From: Anaerolineaceae bacterium UBA6133
GTDB lineage: Bacteria; Chloroflexota; Anaerolineae; Anaerolineales; Anaerolineaceae
NCBI GenBank assembly: GCA_002435825.1
Contig: DIVL01000042.1
Span: 1-42,722 of the forward strand
Length of the DNA: 42,722 nt
Direction of reading: 5' to 3'
The notes beneath the pieces are model-generated. The model did no database searches. It was not told the origin of the DNA and saw only the letters and a list, made by a program, of their open reading frames with translations. Each line of letters begins with the position of its first letter. The stretch's first letter is position 1. Of this stretch, positions 24,423-33,497 are shown one piece after another. The position numbers and the translations under genes are program-made.

Positions 24423-25655
24423 ATGCTCGAATTCGACTTTCCGCCGCTCCAACCGATGGTCTTCACCGTCACCACTCTTACCAACTACCTGCGCGAGGTG
24501 CTCGAGACCGACGAAATCCTGCGCGATGTCTGGGTTCGGGGAGAAATTTCCAACTTCAGCCAGCCGCGTTCGGGTCACCTTTACTTCACCCTCAAAGATA
24601 ACGAAGCGCAGCTGCGCTGCGTGATGTGGAAAGGCCAAACCTTCCGCCTGCGTTTCAACCCCAAGGACGGGCAGAGCGTGGAAGCCCACGGCGCCATGAG
24701 CTTCTATCCTGCCGGCGGGCAGGTGCAGCTCTACGTCGATGAAATGCAGCCGGTGGGAGAAGGTCAGCTGTACCAGGAATATTTGCGCCTGAAAGCGCGC
24801 CTCGCAGCGGAAGGGCTCTTTGCCCCCGAGCTGAAACGCCCTTTGCCGCAATTCCCGCGCCATATCGGCGTCATCACCTCCGCCAGCGGGGCTGCCCTGC
24901 AGGATATCCTGAACACCCTGCGCCGGCGCCTGCCCCTGGCGCGCGTTACGCTTGCCCCGACCCCAGTGCAGGGTGCCGAAGCCCCAGCCGGCATCGTCAG
25001 CGCCTTCCAATCCCTCAAAACCCTGCCCGATCTGGATCTGATCATCCTGGCGCGCGGTGGCGGTTCGATCGAGGACCTGTGGTCCTTCAACGACGAAGCT
25101 GTCGCCTACGCCATCCGCGCCGCGCATGTGCCGGTTATCTCGGGCGTGGGGCACGAAACAGACTTCACCATCGCCGATTTCGCGGCTGACCTGCGCGCCC
25201 CCACCCCCACAGCCGCAGCCGAGCTTGCCACCCCGATCACCAGTGCTGACCTGGCTGCTGAACTTCGCAATATCCAGCAAAATCTCGCTCTCAACCTCAA
25301 AAACAAGCTGGCGATCCTGCGCCAGGACCTCCTGCTGGCAGAAAATCGCCTGCAGCGTCATTCTCCCGCCCAGCGCGTGCGCACCTACCTCCAATTCCAG
25401 GATGAGACGCGCGAACGCCTGGAGCGTGCCATGAGCCACTACCTCGCCCAGCATCAGCTCAAACTGCAAAACCAGGTTGCCCGCCTCGAAAGCGTCAGCC
25501 CATTGGCAGTGCTGCGGCGCGGCTTTGCCATCGTCAGCGACGCCCAAACCCACCAGCTGATTTCACGCCGCAGTCAGACCAGCCCAAATCAATCCATCCA
25601 GATCCAGTTGAGCGATGGCAAAATCGCCGCAACCATCTCAGGAGATACCCCATGA
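24423..25655 (+). CDS. xseA: Exodeoxyribonuclease VII large subunit
   Basis: Catalytic subunit of ExoVII, which degrades single-stranded DNA from both ends; cytoplasmic complex with many XseB copies. 410 residues, normal length. N-terminal OB-fold (VWVRGEISNFSQPRSGHLYF ... MWKGQT), then the nuclease domain with VITSASGAALQD, IILARGGGSIEDLW and PVISGVGHETDFTIAD, and a coiled-coil C-terminal half (about 270-350) that contacts XseB. It overlaps xseB by four bases (ATGA), so coupled translation fixes subunit ratio. Confidence 0.96.
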   Translation: MLEFDFPPLQPMVFTVTTLTNYLREVLETDEILRDVWVRGEISNFSQPRSGHLYFTLKDNEAQLRCVMWKGQTFRLRFNPKDGQSVEAHGAMSFYPAGGQVQLYVDEMQPVGEGQLYQEYLRLKARLAAEGLFAPELKRPLPQFPRHIGVITSASGAALQDILNTLRRRLPLARVTLAPTPVQGAEAPAGIVSAFQSLKTLPDLDLIILARGGGSIEDLWSFNDEAVAYAIRAAHVPVISGVGHETDFTIADFAADLRAPTPTAAAELATPITSADLAAELRNIQQNLALNLKNKLAILRQDLLLAENRLQRHSPAQRVRTYLQFQDETRERLERAMSHYLAQHQLKLQNQVARLESVSPLAVLRRGFAIVSDAQTHQLISRRSQTSPNQSIQIQLSDGKIAATISGDTP

Positions 25656-25873
25656 CCGACCAACCAAGCCCCAGTTTTGAAACCGCCTTTGCCTCACTGC
25701 AGCAGATCATCACCCAGCTCGAAAACACTGAACTGCCGCTGGAGGAAGCCCTGAAGCTCTACGAAGAAGGCAAACGCCTGAGCGACCTCTGCAGCCAATT
25801 ACTTGAGAACGCACAATTGCGCGTGGAAGCGCTTTCCTCGACCACTGCAACAACGGATAGTGAGCCTGGGTGA
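25652..25873 (+). CDS. xseB: Exodeoxyribonuclease VII small subunit
   Basis: 73 residues, the small helical subunit of ExoVII. SFETAFASLQQIITQLEN and LPLEEALKLYEEGKRLSDLC are the family signature segments forming two amphipathic helices. ATG 25652 lies inside the xseA stop (ATGA). Its own TGA overlaps the GTG start of the next gene (GTGA), so three genes form one tight operon. Confidence 0.95.
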   Translation: MTDQPSPSFETAFASLQQIITQLENTELPLEEALKLYEEGKRLSDLCSQLLENAQLRVEALSSTTATTDSEPG

Positions 25874-26337
25874 GTGTTCTCGATTTCTTTACTAATCCGG
25901 TTGGAATCTCAACCATGCTCGGCTGGATCCTGGGACAGCTGATCAAAGTGCCAGTCGAGTACCTGCGCCACAAACGCTGGGACTGGACGCTTCTTTTGAG
26001 CGCTGGAGGCATGCCCTCTTCGCACTCCGCGCTGATGACCGCCGTCACGACTTCCATAGGTCTGAACGTCGGCTGGGGCAGCCCGATTTTTGCCCTGGCT
26101 ATCGCGGTTACTGCCATCACAGTCTATGATGCAACCGGTGTCCGCCGGCAAGCGGGCTTCCATGCGGAACGCATTAACCAGATCGTGCGCGAGCTGCTGC
26201 ATACGAAGAAACTGGAGGAGGAAGAGGTTTCCTACCTGCGGGAAATTATCGGTCACACCCCCGGTGAAGCCATCGCAGGCGTGGTTTTTGGGGTGACGAT
26301 TGCCCTCATTGTGCAGTGGGTTATGGTTTGGAGTTGA
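25870..26337 (+). CDS. Divergent PAP2-family (DUF212) membrane protein
   Basis: 155 residues, DUF212/YuiD family, distant acid phosphatase/vanadium haloperoxidase relatives. Membrane segments at both ends and in the middle. The key residues are in GGMPSSHSALMTAVTTSIGL and VYDATGVRRQAGFHAE, with HTPGEAIAGVVFGVTIAL at the end, matching the divided PAP2 motif (SSH and H-T-P-x-E). Start GTG 25870 overlaps the xseB stop. The function is not known for the family; a lipid-phosphate phosphatase is guessed from the motif. Convergent with murJ, 181 bases away. Confidence 0.9.
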   Translation: MSVLDFFTNPVGISTMLGWILGQLIKVPVEYLRHKRWDWTLLLSAGGMPSSHSALMTAVTTSIGLNVGWGSPIFALAIAVTAITVYDATGVRRQAGFHAERINQIVRELLHTKKLEEEEVSYLREIIGHTPGEAIAGVVFGVTIALIVQWVMVWS

Positions 26338-26518
26338 CCCAATTCTTATCCATCAAGTGACAATTCAATCCAGGCAAACGATCCCAAGAGCATAACCGGC
26401 AACAAATTTTTCAACATCCTCACTTAACCTGAGGTTTGTTAATTCGTGAATGAAATAAAAGGGGAGATTAACCTTCGTTTTGCTAACAATGACCAACTGG
26501 TCAGATCTTGCAATACTT

Positions 26519-28171
26519 TCAGCCCTTTTCGGCAAGCTTACCTTTGATTTTACGCGTGATCGCGCCTGCCTCCGGCACTTTCAACAGCCACAGCATCACC
26601 GCGTAAACCACCACCCCCAAAACCACACCCACAGCCAACACCAGGAATTTGTTCATGTCCCCGAAGAGTGTCATCCATCCAAACAGCACCAAGCCCATCA
26701 CGGTGCTGCCTGCCAGAGCCAAAGCCCCCGTCCGCAGGATTTGGTTACCGCCCATGCCGTGTAAACGCCGCCTCATGATTGCCAACAAAACCACGCATTC
26801 CACTGCGGTTGCCACGGTATTCGCCAGCGCCAGCCCTCCCAGAGGCAGCCAGCCGATCTGGTTGAAGAGACGCGAGAAGAAAAACGAAAGTAGAATGTTG
26901 CCCGTCATTGCCGCGACCCCAACAAACACTGGAGTTTTGGTATCGTGCATGGCGTAAAACGCGCGGCTCAGCACTTCCACCAGGCTGTGCCCGGTTAGCC
27001 CCAGCGTATACCAGAGCAGCGCCCAGGCAACCATCTGGGTGGAGGTGGCGTCGAAACTGCCGCGCTCGTACAAAACCCGCACCAAAGGCACGCGCAGCAA
27101 GACCAGCCCTACTGTCGCGGGCAGCGCCAGCAGGAGCATAACCCGAACAATGCTTGACAGCGTCTGGCGAAAATCGTCAGATTTTCCCAGCTCCAACTGC
27201 GCCGAGAGCGTCGGCAGTGAGGCAGTTCCAGCCGACTGCGCAATCGCTGCCTGGGGCATCAGCATCAGCGTGAATGCCCAGGTTAGCGCGCTTGCCGATC
27301 CTGCTCCGAGCGAGAGACTGATGATGGTGTTCGCCACAAAATTCAACTGCACAATGCCAGCCCCGAAAATCCGCGGCAGCATCAAACGCAACACTTTGCG
27401 CACCGGTCCATCCCTGAAGCCAGCCGCCAGTTCGTACTTGCGGGCAGGCAGGCGGAAAAGCATCGGCAGTTGTAATAACAAATGCCCGGCCGCGCCTATC
27501 ACGGTGCCGATCGCCAGGCGCTGGATCCCCCAGGAGGCTGGCAGCAGCCAGACCCCCAGGATGATGCCAAAAGAATAAGCTGCTGGTGCCAGCGCAGGCC
27601 AAAGGAAGACCTGGTGCGCGTTCAGCATGCCCATCACCAAGCCGCTGATCCCGAAAATGATCACCGTAGGCAGCATGATGCGCAGCAGGCGAGCCGTCTC
27701 AGCCACCTGCGCCGCGCTGGAATCTGGCACAAGCGCGAACAATCCACGCTCCACCAGGAATGGCGCAAAAATCCACATCAGGGTCGAAACCAAAACCAGG
27801 ACAATCAACACCGAGTTGACCACCCCCGAAGCCAGTCTCCAGGCGCCTTTTTGATCCTTGCGCGTCAGGAAACCTGTGAACATCGGGATAAACGCCGACC
27901 CCAAAGCGCCTCCAGCCGTCAGGTTGAAGAGCAGCTCGGTTACGCGATTGGCAGCGTTGAACGAATCCAGGGAAACACTGGTGCCAAAAGCATGCGAAAC
28001 CACCATGCCGCGCACAATACCTACCACCGTGCTGAGCACATAAGCAATCATTACGATCCCGGCAGCGCGTGCTATCTGCCGCCCCGCCTGGGCACTCCCA
28101 CCGCCGCTCACATCCACTGGCTTGTGGAGTTCTTCAGGATTATCCACGCCCTGAGTCCTCATTGGCTTCAT
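26519..28171 (-). CDS. murJ: Lipid II flippase MurJ
   Basis: Integral membrane flippase moving the peptidoglycan precursor lipid II across the membrane (MviN family, MOP superfamily). 550 residues and about 14 helices. Family segments: the early Gly/Arg-containing GIVRGMVVSHAFGTS, VTELLFNLTAGGALGSAFIPMF, and RVLYERGSFDATST. ATG 28171 is preceded by AAGGTGA and overlaps the 3' end of the MazG gene by 32 bases; a downstream GTG (28147) would be the alternative. Its presence implies a peptidoglycan cell wall or at least lipid-linked glycan export. Convergent with the DUF212 gene. Confidence 0.94.
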   Translation of the reverse strand: MKPMRTQGVDNPEELHKPVDVSGGGSAQAGRQIARAAGIVMIAYVLSTVVGIVRGMVVSHAFGTSVSLDSFNAANRVTELLFNLTAGGALGSAFIPMFTGFLTRKDQKGAWRLASGVVNSVLIVLVLVSTLMWIFAPFLVERGLFALVPDSSAAQVAETARLLRIMLPTVIIFGISGLVMGMLNAHQVFLWPALAPAAYSFGIILGVWLLPASWGIQRLAIGTVIGAAGHLLLQLPMLFRLPARKYELAAGFRDGPVRKVLRLMLPRIFGAGIVQLNFVANTIISLSLGAGSASALTWAFTLMLMPQAAIAQSAGTASLPTLSAQLELGKSDDFRQTLSSIVRVMLLLALPATVGLVLLRVPLVRVLYERGSFDATSTQMVAWALLWYTLGLTGHSLVEVLSRAFYAMHDTKTPVFVGVAAMTGNILLSFFFSRLFNQIGWLPLGGLALANTVATAVECVVLLAIMRRRLHGMGGNQILRTGALALAGSTVMGLVLFGWMTLFGDMNKFLVLAVGVVLGVVVYAVMLWLLKVPEAGAITRKIKGKLAEKG

Positions 28172-29630
28172 GCTTAAAAGTCACCTTGGCTGCTTCCCAA
28201 AGCTGGTCCATTTCCTCAAAGCTCAACTGGTCAACGCTCTTACCCTGCTCTGCTGCTTGTTTTTCGATGTAGGCAAAGCGCTTGCGAAAGCGCAGGTTCG
28301 TTTCGCGCAGGGCGATTTCGGGGTCCACCTTCAGCCAGCGCACCAAGTTTACCACCGCAAACAGAACATCTCCGGCTTCAGCCTGTCTCTCTTCACCAGT
28401 TTGGGCATCGCGCAGTTCGCCCAATTCCTCGTGCACCTTGGCGATGACGGGTTCAATAGTCTGCCAGTCAAACCCAACGCGTTTCGCGCGGCGTTGGATT
28501 TGATTCGCCTGTGAAAGCGCCGGCAGGCTGAGTGGAATGCCTTCCAGCATGCCCTTTTGGCTCTCACCGTTGTTTTTGCGCTCATCCGCCTTGATCTTTT
28601 CCCAATTGGTGAGCACTTTCTCCACTGAATCCGCATCCATATCCGAAAAAACATGCGGATGCCGCCGGATCAGTTTGGCATTGATCCCCTGCAGCACTTC
28701 ACTCATCAGGAAATCCTCGTCCTCAGTCGCGATTTGGGCATGCAAACCGATCTGCAGCAGTAGATCGCCCAGTTCCTCGCGCAGGTGCTGACTGTCTTCC
28801 TGGTCCAGGGCTTCCAGGACCTCATACGCCTCCTCCAGCAGGTAGGGGCGCAAGCTCAGATGGGTCTGTTCACGGTCCCAGGGGCAGCCGTCATAGCGCC
28901 GCAAACGCGCAATGATCTGCTGGAAATCTTCAAACGACGTGCCTTGACCTAAGGGCGGCAGGTACAGGCAGCTCAGCATGCCCAGGTGAACGGACTGGTC
29001 AATCTCATAAAGCGCTAACTTCTCGACGATCTCGTCCGACGTGCCGGCGTTGTGCACCAGCATCACGGGGTGCTCCTGGGGATAGTTTGCCATCAAAGTC
29101 AGCTTGAGCTCGCTGGCTTCAAAGCTGCTGTCCAACTGCGAGATGATTGCCGGGATGGTTGGGGGAAAGGAAGGAACTTCAAGGCGCGCCAGGTGCAGCG
29201 CGTCTGCCAGCACCATCTGCGGGTGCGGGTCTATCCCAAGCGCGGAACATACCGGTTCGATAAAGCTGACGCCATCTATCAGGCGGATCGGCAATCCACT
29301 GCCTTCGACCGCCTTCATAATCTCACTGACGGTTTCCTCTGCCACAAACGGACTGCCTGGCACGCCGTACGTCACCCCTTGCTCACGCCTGCCCAGCTCC
29401 ATAACCTGTTGAACGATTGTCTCGAGGACTTCGCCAATATCATCCCTGGAATCGTAGATCTCGTCAAAACTCCGCACCTGCAAGCCTTCCGGCAATCCAG
29501 CTACAGCCGGGTGGAACTTCGTCCGCAGCCAGATCTCACCGCACTGCTCGAGGTGAGCCCAGGCTTCACGGGTTAAGTACTCTGCCCCTGCAGGTCCTAA
29601 TCCAACAATCGTTATTCCTCGTCCAGTCAT
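28140..29630 (-). CDS. Tetrapyrrole methylase / MazG pyrophosphohydrolase fusion (YabN type)
   Basis: 496 residues. The N-terminal half (1-225) is a SAM-dependent tetrapyrrole (precorrin) methylase fold: ITIVGLGPAGAEYLT, then GVTYGVPGSPFVAEET. The C-terminal half (about 245-496) is MazG, a nucleoside triphosphate pyrophosphohydrolase: CPWDREQTHLSLRPYLLEEA with EELGD further on gives the ExxE...ExxD metal site. A second, more decayed helical MazG unit follows. The fusion matches B. subtilis YabN. Start ATG 29630, MTGRG, with GAGGA upstream. Removes abnormal nucleotides; the methylase function in these fusions is unknown. Confidence 0.92.
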   Translation of the reverse strand: MTGRGITIVGLGPAGAEYLTREAWAHLEQCGEIWLRTKFHPAVAGLPEGLQVRSFDEIYDSRDDIGEVLETIVQQVMELGRREQGVTYGVPGSPFVAEETVSEIMKAVEGSGLPIRLIDGVSFIEPVCSALGIDPHPQMVLADALHLARLEVPSFPPTIPAIISQLDSSFEASELKLTLMANYPQEHPVMLVHNAGTSDEIVEKLALYEIDQSVHLGMLSCLYLPPLGQGTSFEDFQQIIARLRRYDGCPWDREQTHLSLRPYLLEEAYEVLEALDQEDSQHLREELGDLLLQIGLHAQIATEDEDFLMSEVLQGINAKLIRRHPHVFSDMDADSVEKVLTNWEKIKADERKNNGESQKGMLEGIPLSLPALSQANQIQRRAKRVGFDWQTIEPVIAKVHEELGELRDAQTGEERQAEAGDVLFAVVNLVRWLKVDPEIALRETNLRFRKRFAYIEKQAAEQGKSVDQLSFEEMDQLWEAAKVTFKHEANEDSGRG

Positions 29631-29656
29631 CAAATTAGCTTCCTCAATAAACATGC

Positions 29657-29688
29657 AAAGGCTGCCCAAGTTTAGCTGGGCAGCCTTT
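29657..29688 (-). terminator. Hairpin terminator at the end of the ribosomal cluster
   Basis: A 12-bp perfect stem, AAAGGCTGCCCA (29657-29668) with TGGGCAGCCTTT (29677-29688), and an 8-base loop. It lies between the rpsI stop and the mazG start, both on the minus strand. The T-run on the minus strand is short (TTT), so it may act partly by structure. It marks the end of the cluster and the start of the next unit. Confidence 0.75.
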
Positions 29689-29745
29689 TAATTGTAACAT
29701 TACCCGATTCCAACATACCAGCAAGCTGGCAGGTGGGAACTAAAC

Positions 29746-30138
29746 CTAACGCTTGGTGTAGGTCGGGGCCTTGCGGGCGCGCTTGAGACCTGGCTTCTTG
29801 CGTTCCTTAACACGGGCATCACGCGTCAGCAAACCTCCGGCGCGTAAGGCAGGGCGTACGCTCTCATCTGCGCTGAGGAGTGCACGTGCCAGACCGAGTT
29901 TGACCGCGTCACGCTGACCGCTAACGCCGCCACCCTGCACCTTGACGGTGACATCAAAGGCGGATACGCTTTGACCAGTGACTTCGATCGCGTTCAGGAT
30001 CGCAGGTATATCGCCAGCCCGCGGGAAGTAATCGGTCAGGGGTTTGTCATTGACAGTGAAAGTGCCGCTGCCGGGATAAATCCGCACACGGGCAGTACTT
30101 TGCTTGCGTCGTCCAACTGCTTCTATGTATTGTGTCAT
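29746..30138 (-). CDS. rpsI: 30S ribosomal protein S9
   Basis: 130 residues. Begins MTQYIEAVGRRKQSTARVRI, and ends with the basic tail KKPGLKRARKAPTYTKR that reaches the P-site tRNA, as in all S9. Last gene of the cluster, 12 bases after rplM, the usual rplM-rpsI pair, and followed by a hairpin terminator. Confidence 0.98.
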   Translation of the reverse strand: MTQYIEAVGRRKQSTARVRIYPGSGTFTVNDKPLTDYFPRAGDIPAILNAIEVTGQSVSAFDVTVKVQGGGVSGQRDAVKLGLARALLSADESVRPALRAGGLLTRDARVKERKKPGLKRARKAPTYTKR

Positions 30139-30150
30139 AATTCCTCTTTA

Positions 30151-30582
30151 CTACTTTTCAAAAATAGGCTGGGGGTTTTGACCCTGGTGGGGGTGTTCTG
30201 AGCCAGCATAAATTTTCAGATTGTCAAGATAACGCGCTGTCAGGCGGTTCTTGGGCAGCATGCCGCGCACCGCGAAGCGAATAATGCGGTCCGGATGGGT
30301 TTCCAACTGGCGTTGATAATCCACTTCTTTCAGACCACCGGGATAACCGGAGTGACTATAATACTTTTTTTCTTCCACACGGGTTTGGTTGACGCTGATC
30401 TGGGCAGCATTAATAACTACCACGTGATCTTCAAGAACCACACCGGGGGTGTAATCCGGGCGATGTTTGCCAATTAACAACCCTGCAATTTTGGTCGCCA
30501 AACGACCAAGGGTCTGACCGGAGGCATCCACCAGATACCACTCTCCAATCATATTTCCTTTAGGAATGTATGTTTTTTCCAC
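30151..30582 (-). CDS. rplM: 50S ribosomal protein L13
   Basis: 143 residues from GTG 30582, preceded by GGAG eight bases upstream. The product then begins VEKTYIPKGNMIGEWYLVDA, the normal L13 start; an ATG further upstream in the frame would add a non-family 18-residue extension. Typical KIAGLLIGKHRPDYTPG and RGMLPKNRLTARYLDNL segments. 58 bases downstream of truA. Confidence 0.96.
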   Translation of the reverse strand: MEKTYIPKGNMIGEWYLVDASGQTLGRLATKIAGLLIGKHRPDYTPGVVLEDHVVVINAAQISVNQTRVEEKKYYSHSGYPGGLKEVDYQRQLETHPDRIIRFAVRGMLPKNRLTARYLDNLKIYAGSEHPHQGQNPQPIFEK

Positions 30583-30640
30583 TTTTACTTCTCCGTTTTC
30601 AAAATACATACCCGGCCTTGCAGGCTGGGCAAACAATCTT

Positions 30641-31384
30641 CTATTTATCCTCGTTAAAGGTCACTGCTTCCAAACTCAGACCGCGGGCAGGTGCCAGACT
30701 GACGATGCCCGTACTACCGCTTTCAAGCCCCAGCCGCACAGTCTCGATTGGCAAATCGCCAAGCCCAATCCTGACCAAAACGTACACGATCCGCCGCACC
30801 ATGTGATAGAGGAAAGCATTGCCTACAATTGTAAAGCTCATGCCGTCTTCCTCATCCACCCAATCCGCCGAAAAAATCCGCCGGGTAGTGGTGGCGCCTT
30901 CTTTCAGTGCTTTGCCGAAAGCGATGAAATCGTGCTCGCCGAGCAGGTCGTTTGCCGCTGCTTGCATTCGCAGGCGCTCCGGCTTGCGCTCGAGCCGCCA
31001 AGCAAACCTGTCTCGCAGGGGGTCGCGCGCGGATTGCCAGTAGAGCTGATAGCGGTACTTGCGGCTAAGCGCGTCGTAGCGGGGATGAAATTCCGCTGCC
31101 ACCTGTGTCACGCTCTGCACCGCAATATCTGCCGGCAAAAAGGCGTTTAAAGCGTTTTGCAGGTCACTGTCGGGGTGTTTCCAGTCCAAATTGAAACTGA
31201 TCACCTGTCCCCTGGCATGCACACCGCTGTCGGTGCGCCCAGAGGGCATGATCGCCCTGCCCTGCCAACCCAGCCGGCGCAGTGCTTCCTCGAAGGTCGC
31301 CTGGACGCTGATTTTGATTGCCTGCCTTTGAAAGCCGTTGTAATTCGTGCCGTCGTAAGCGAGGATAAGTTTGTAATGTGCCAT
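30641..31384 (-). CDS. truA: tRNA pseudouridine(38-40) synthase
   Basis: 247 residues; modifies uridines 38-40 in the tRNA anticodon arm. The catalytic Asp52 lies in PSGRTDSGVHARGQ. YDGTNYNGFQRQ at the N-terminus and FLYHMVRRIVYVLV in the C-terminal half are family hallmarks. Sits between rplQ (44 bases upstream) and rplM, the standard gram-positive-like order rpoA-rplQ-truA-rplM-rpsI. Confidence 0.97.
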   Translation of the reverse strand: MAHYKLILAYDGTNYNGFQRQAIKISVQATFEEALRRLGWQGRAIMPSGRTDSGVHARGQVISFNLDWKHPDSDLQNALNAFLPADIAVQSVTQVAAEFHPRYDALSRKYRYQLYWQSARDPLRDRFAWRLERKPERLRMQAAANDLLGEHDFIAFGKALKEGATTTRRIFSADWVDEEDGMSFTIVGNAFLYHMVRRIVYVLVRIGLGDLPIETVRLGLESGSTGIVSLAPARGLSLEAVTFNEDK

Positions 31385-31428
31385 GCCTTTCGCTTTCTCG
31401 TGAAAGGCTATACTTTCTACTCGGTTGT

Positions 31429-31812
31429 CTACTCGCTCACCAGCTCAAGCAGCACCATCTCAGCGTTGTCGCCGAGCCTGGGACCAAGTTTGAGCAGACG
31501 CGTGTAGCCGCCCTTGCGGGTGGCAAAACGCGGAGCGATGTCATCGAACAATTTCTTTACAATTTCGCCGCTGTTGTTGCCAAGGCTGGCTGCAGCCTGC
31601 CGGCGTGCGTTCATCTTCAGGATGTCGTCGCCTTTTTGCGCGTTGCGTGCCAGCGTGATCAACTTTTCAGCATCTGGCTGAATGGACTTTGCCTTAGCCA
31701 GTGTGGTTTGAATTTTTTCGTGCTCAAACAGTTGTTTGATCATGGTCTTCCGCATGGAAGTACGATGACCCATACTCTTGTTAAGCCGGTATCCTTTAAC
31801 TTGATGCCGCAT
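31429..31812 (-). CDS. rplQ: 50S ribosomal protein L17
   Basis: 127 residues. MRHQVKGYRLNKSMGHRTSM is the standard N-terminus (slightly varied). The C-terminus GGYTRLLKLGPRLGDNAEM is typical of bacterial L17. Starts six bases after the rpoA stop; probably cotranscribed. Confidence 0.97.
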   Translation of the reverse strand: MRHQVKGYRLNKSMGHRTSMRKTMIKQLFEHEKIQTTLAKAKSIQPDAEKLITLARNAQKGDDILKMNARRQAAASLGNNSGEIVKKLFDDIAPRFATRKGGYTRLLKLGPRLGDNAEMVLLELVSE

Positions 31813-31818
31813 ATCCTC

Positions 31819-32784
31819 TTACTCCACTTCTTCTTTTTCCAAATAGCCTTTTTCGACCATGGCTTCTTTGAGCTCTGTCAAACTTTTGTCACCGAAATTT
31901 CGGATGGACAGCATGGCGCTTTCACCTTTGTCCAGCAGATCCAACACATCACCAACCGTGGTGATACCAGTCCGCTTCAATGCGTTGAAGACTCTCACGG
32001 TCAGGTCCAGGGCTTCGATTGGGGTCTCGATGACGTCCTTGCTGACAAGCGGCGTCTCAACCTCAGGCTGAATCATTGGTTTCACGAGCGATTCTTCACT
32101 GGTGCCGCTGATGATGAGCAATTGCTCCATCAGACGTTGAGATGATTCAATCAGCGCCTTCTCCGGGGAGAGCGTGCCGTCAGTCCAGATTTCAAGCTGC
32201 AGACGATCAAAGTTGGTGCTCTGACCAACGCGGGCGTTTGCCACGCTCCAATTTACACGCCGCACTGGCGAGAAAATTGCGTCCACGGGCAGCACACCAA
32301 TCGGCAGCCTGTCCGCGCGGTCGCCAGCAGGCAGATACCCTCTGCCGGACTCAACCGTCAGATCCATCTCCACGTGGGCATCGTTTTCATTGATGCTGAA
32401 CAGGTAGAGATCTGGATTGACCACTTCCACCTCAGGAGGACAGCGTAAATCTGCCGCTGTGATGGTGCCTACGCCCTTTACATCCAGGCTGATGGTGGCG
32501 CTTTCAACGTTGTACAATTTGAAGCGCAGCAGTTTGATCTGCAGCATTAGCTGGATTACATCTTCGCGCACACCTTTGATGGTGCTGAACTCGTGCATCA
32601 CATCAGTGATACGTACTGAGCTGACAGCTGCACCCTTCAATGAAGAGAGCAGAGCCCGGCGCAGCGCATTTCCCAGGGTGACACCGAAGCCGCGGTCAAG
32701 CGGGCTGATCGTAAATTTTCCATAGTCGCGGGACTCTTCAGTCCGCTCAATTTTTGGTATTACCATTTCCATATTTCCTGTCAC
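31819..32784 (-). CDS. rpoA: RNA polymerase alpha subunit
   Basis: 321 residues. N-terminal assembly domain: PKIERTEESRDYGKFTISPL, LGNALRRALLSSLKGAAVSS; the C-terminal DNA-binding domain (about 245-315) holds LKRTGITTVGDVLDL and LRNFG-like IRNFGDKSLTEL. GTG 32784 with AGGGG upstream is used; ATG 32772 (MEMVIPK) would match other alphas better and cannot be excluded. 35 residues of tail follow the usual linker. In the alpha-operon position between rpsD and rplQ. Confidence 0.96.
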   Translation of the reverse strand: MTGNMEMVIPKIERTEESRDYGKFTISPLDRGFGVTLGNALRRALLSSLKGAAVSSVRITDVMHEFSTIKGVREDVIQLMLQIKLLRFKLYNVESATISLDVKGVGTITAADLRCPPEVEVVNPDLYLFSINENDAHVEMDLTVESGRGYLPAGDRADRLPIGVLPVDAIFSPVRRVNWSVANARVGQSTNFDRLQLEIWTDGTLSPEKALIESSQRLMEQLLIISGTSEESLVKPMIQPEVETPLVSKDVIETPIEALDLTVRVFNALKRTGITTVGDVLDLLDKGESAMLSIRNFGDKSLTELKEAMVEKGYLEKEEVE

Positions 32785-32835
32785 GGTTACCCCTAACCAG
32801 CCTAACGTTTAAGAAAGACTGAACTAGTCCTCAGA

Positions 32836-33474
32836 TTAGCGTGAGTAGTACTCAACAACCAACTGCTCGTTGAGATTGCCATCAATTTCTGAACGTTCGG
32901 GGTTGCGCAGCATCCGACCAGTAAGATTGGTCAGGTCGCGCGCCAACCAGGTTGGCACAGTGCGTCCTTCGGCTTCTTCACGTAAATTCTTGAAGAAAAC
33001 CGTTTCCTTGGACTTTTCTTTCACTGTAATGACATCATCGACGTTAACACCATAAGAATGGATGTCAGCGCGGATACCGTTCACCAAAAAGTGACCGTGG
33101 GCTACCAGGATGCGAGCCTGCGGGCGGCTGGCTGCAAAACCAAGCCGATAGACCACGTTGTCCAGGCGGGTTTCAAGGATGGTCAACAGGTTTGGACCAG
33201 TCTGACCACGCATGCGCAGAGCCTGACCGTAAAATCGGCGGAACTGGCGCTCGTAAATCCCGTATACCCGGCGAACCTTCTGCTTGGCGCGCAACTGCTT
33301 ACCGTAGTCAGATTCGCGGCCAGGGCGACCGGCGTTCATTTTTCCATGCATGCCAGGGGCGTAACTGCGTTTCTCAAAGGAGCATTTCGGAGTATAACAA
33401 CGCGTTCCCTTGAGGAACAACTTCTCGCCTTCCCGGCGGCACAAACGACAAACTGCTTCTGTATATCTTGCCAT
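32836..33474 (-). CDS. rpsD: 30S ribosomal protein S4 (zinc form)
   Basis: 212 residues. Nucleates 30S assembly by binding 16S rRNA. The N-terminus has the full zinc site Cys9, Cys12, Cys26, Cys31, so this is a C+ S4. The S4 RNA-binding domain lies at about 100-165 (TRLDNVVYRLGFAASRPQAR, HGHFLVNGIRADIHSYGV). Lies between rpsK and rpoA as usual. Confidence 0.98.
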   Translation of the reverse strand: MARYTEAVCRLCRREGEKLFLKGTRCYTPKCSFEKRSYAPGMHGKMNAGRPGRESDYGKQLRAKQKVRRVYGIYERQFRRFYGQALRMRGQTGPNLLTILETRLDNVVYRLGFAASRPQARILVAHGHFLVNGIRADIHSYGVNVDDVITVKEKSKETVFFKNLREEAEGRTVPTWLARDLTNLTGRMLRNPERSEIDGNLNEQLVVEYYSR

Positions 33475-33497
33475 TTTAATAATTTCCTTTTTATTGT

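Noticed and set aside
24342..25553. 403-residue minus-strand frame opposite xseA
   Set aside because: It is a long GC-rich shadow of xseA. The plus-strand product has clear ExoVII motifs; the minus-strand one shows no recognisable family and the xseA codon bias explains it.
26490..26503. Dyad TGACCA-AC-TGGTCA between the DUF212 gene and murJ
   Set aside because: It lies at the 3' ends of two convergent genes, has no T-tract and is too short to call an operator or terminator.
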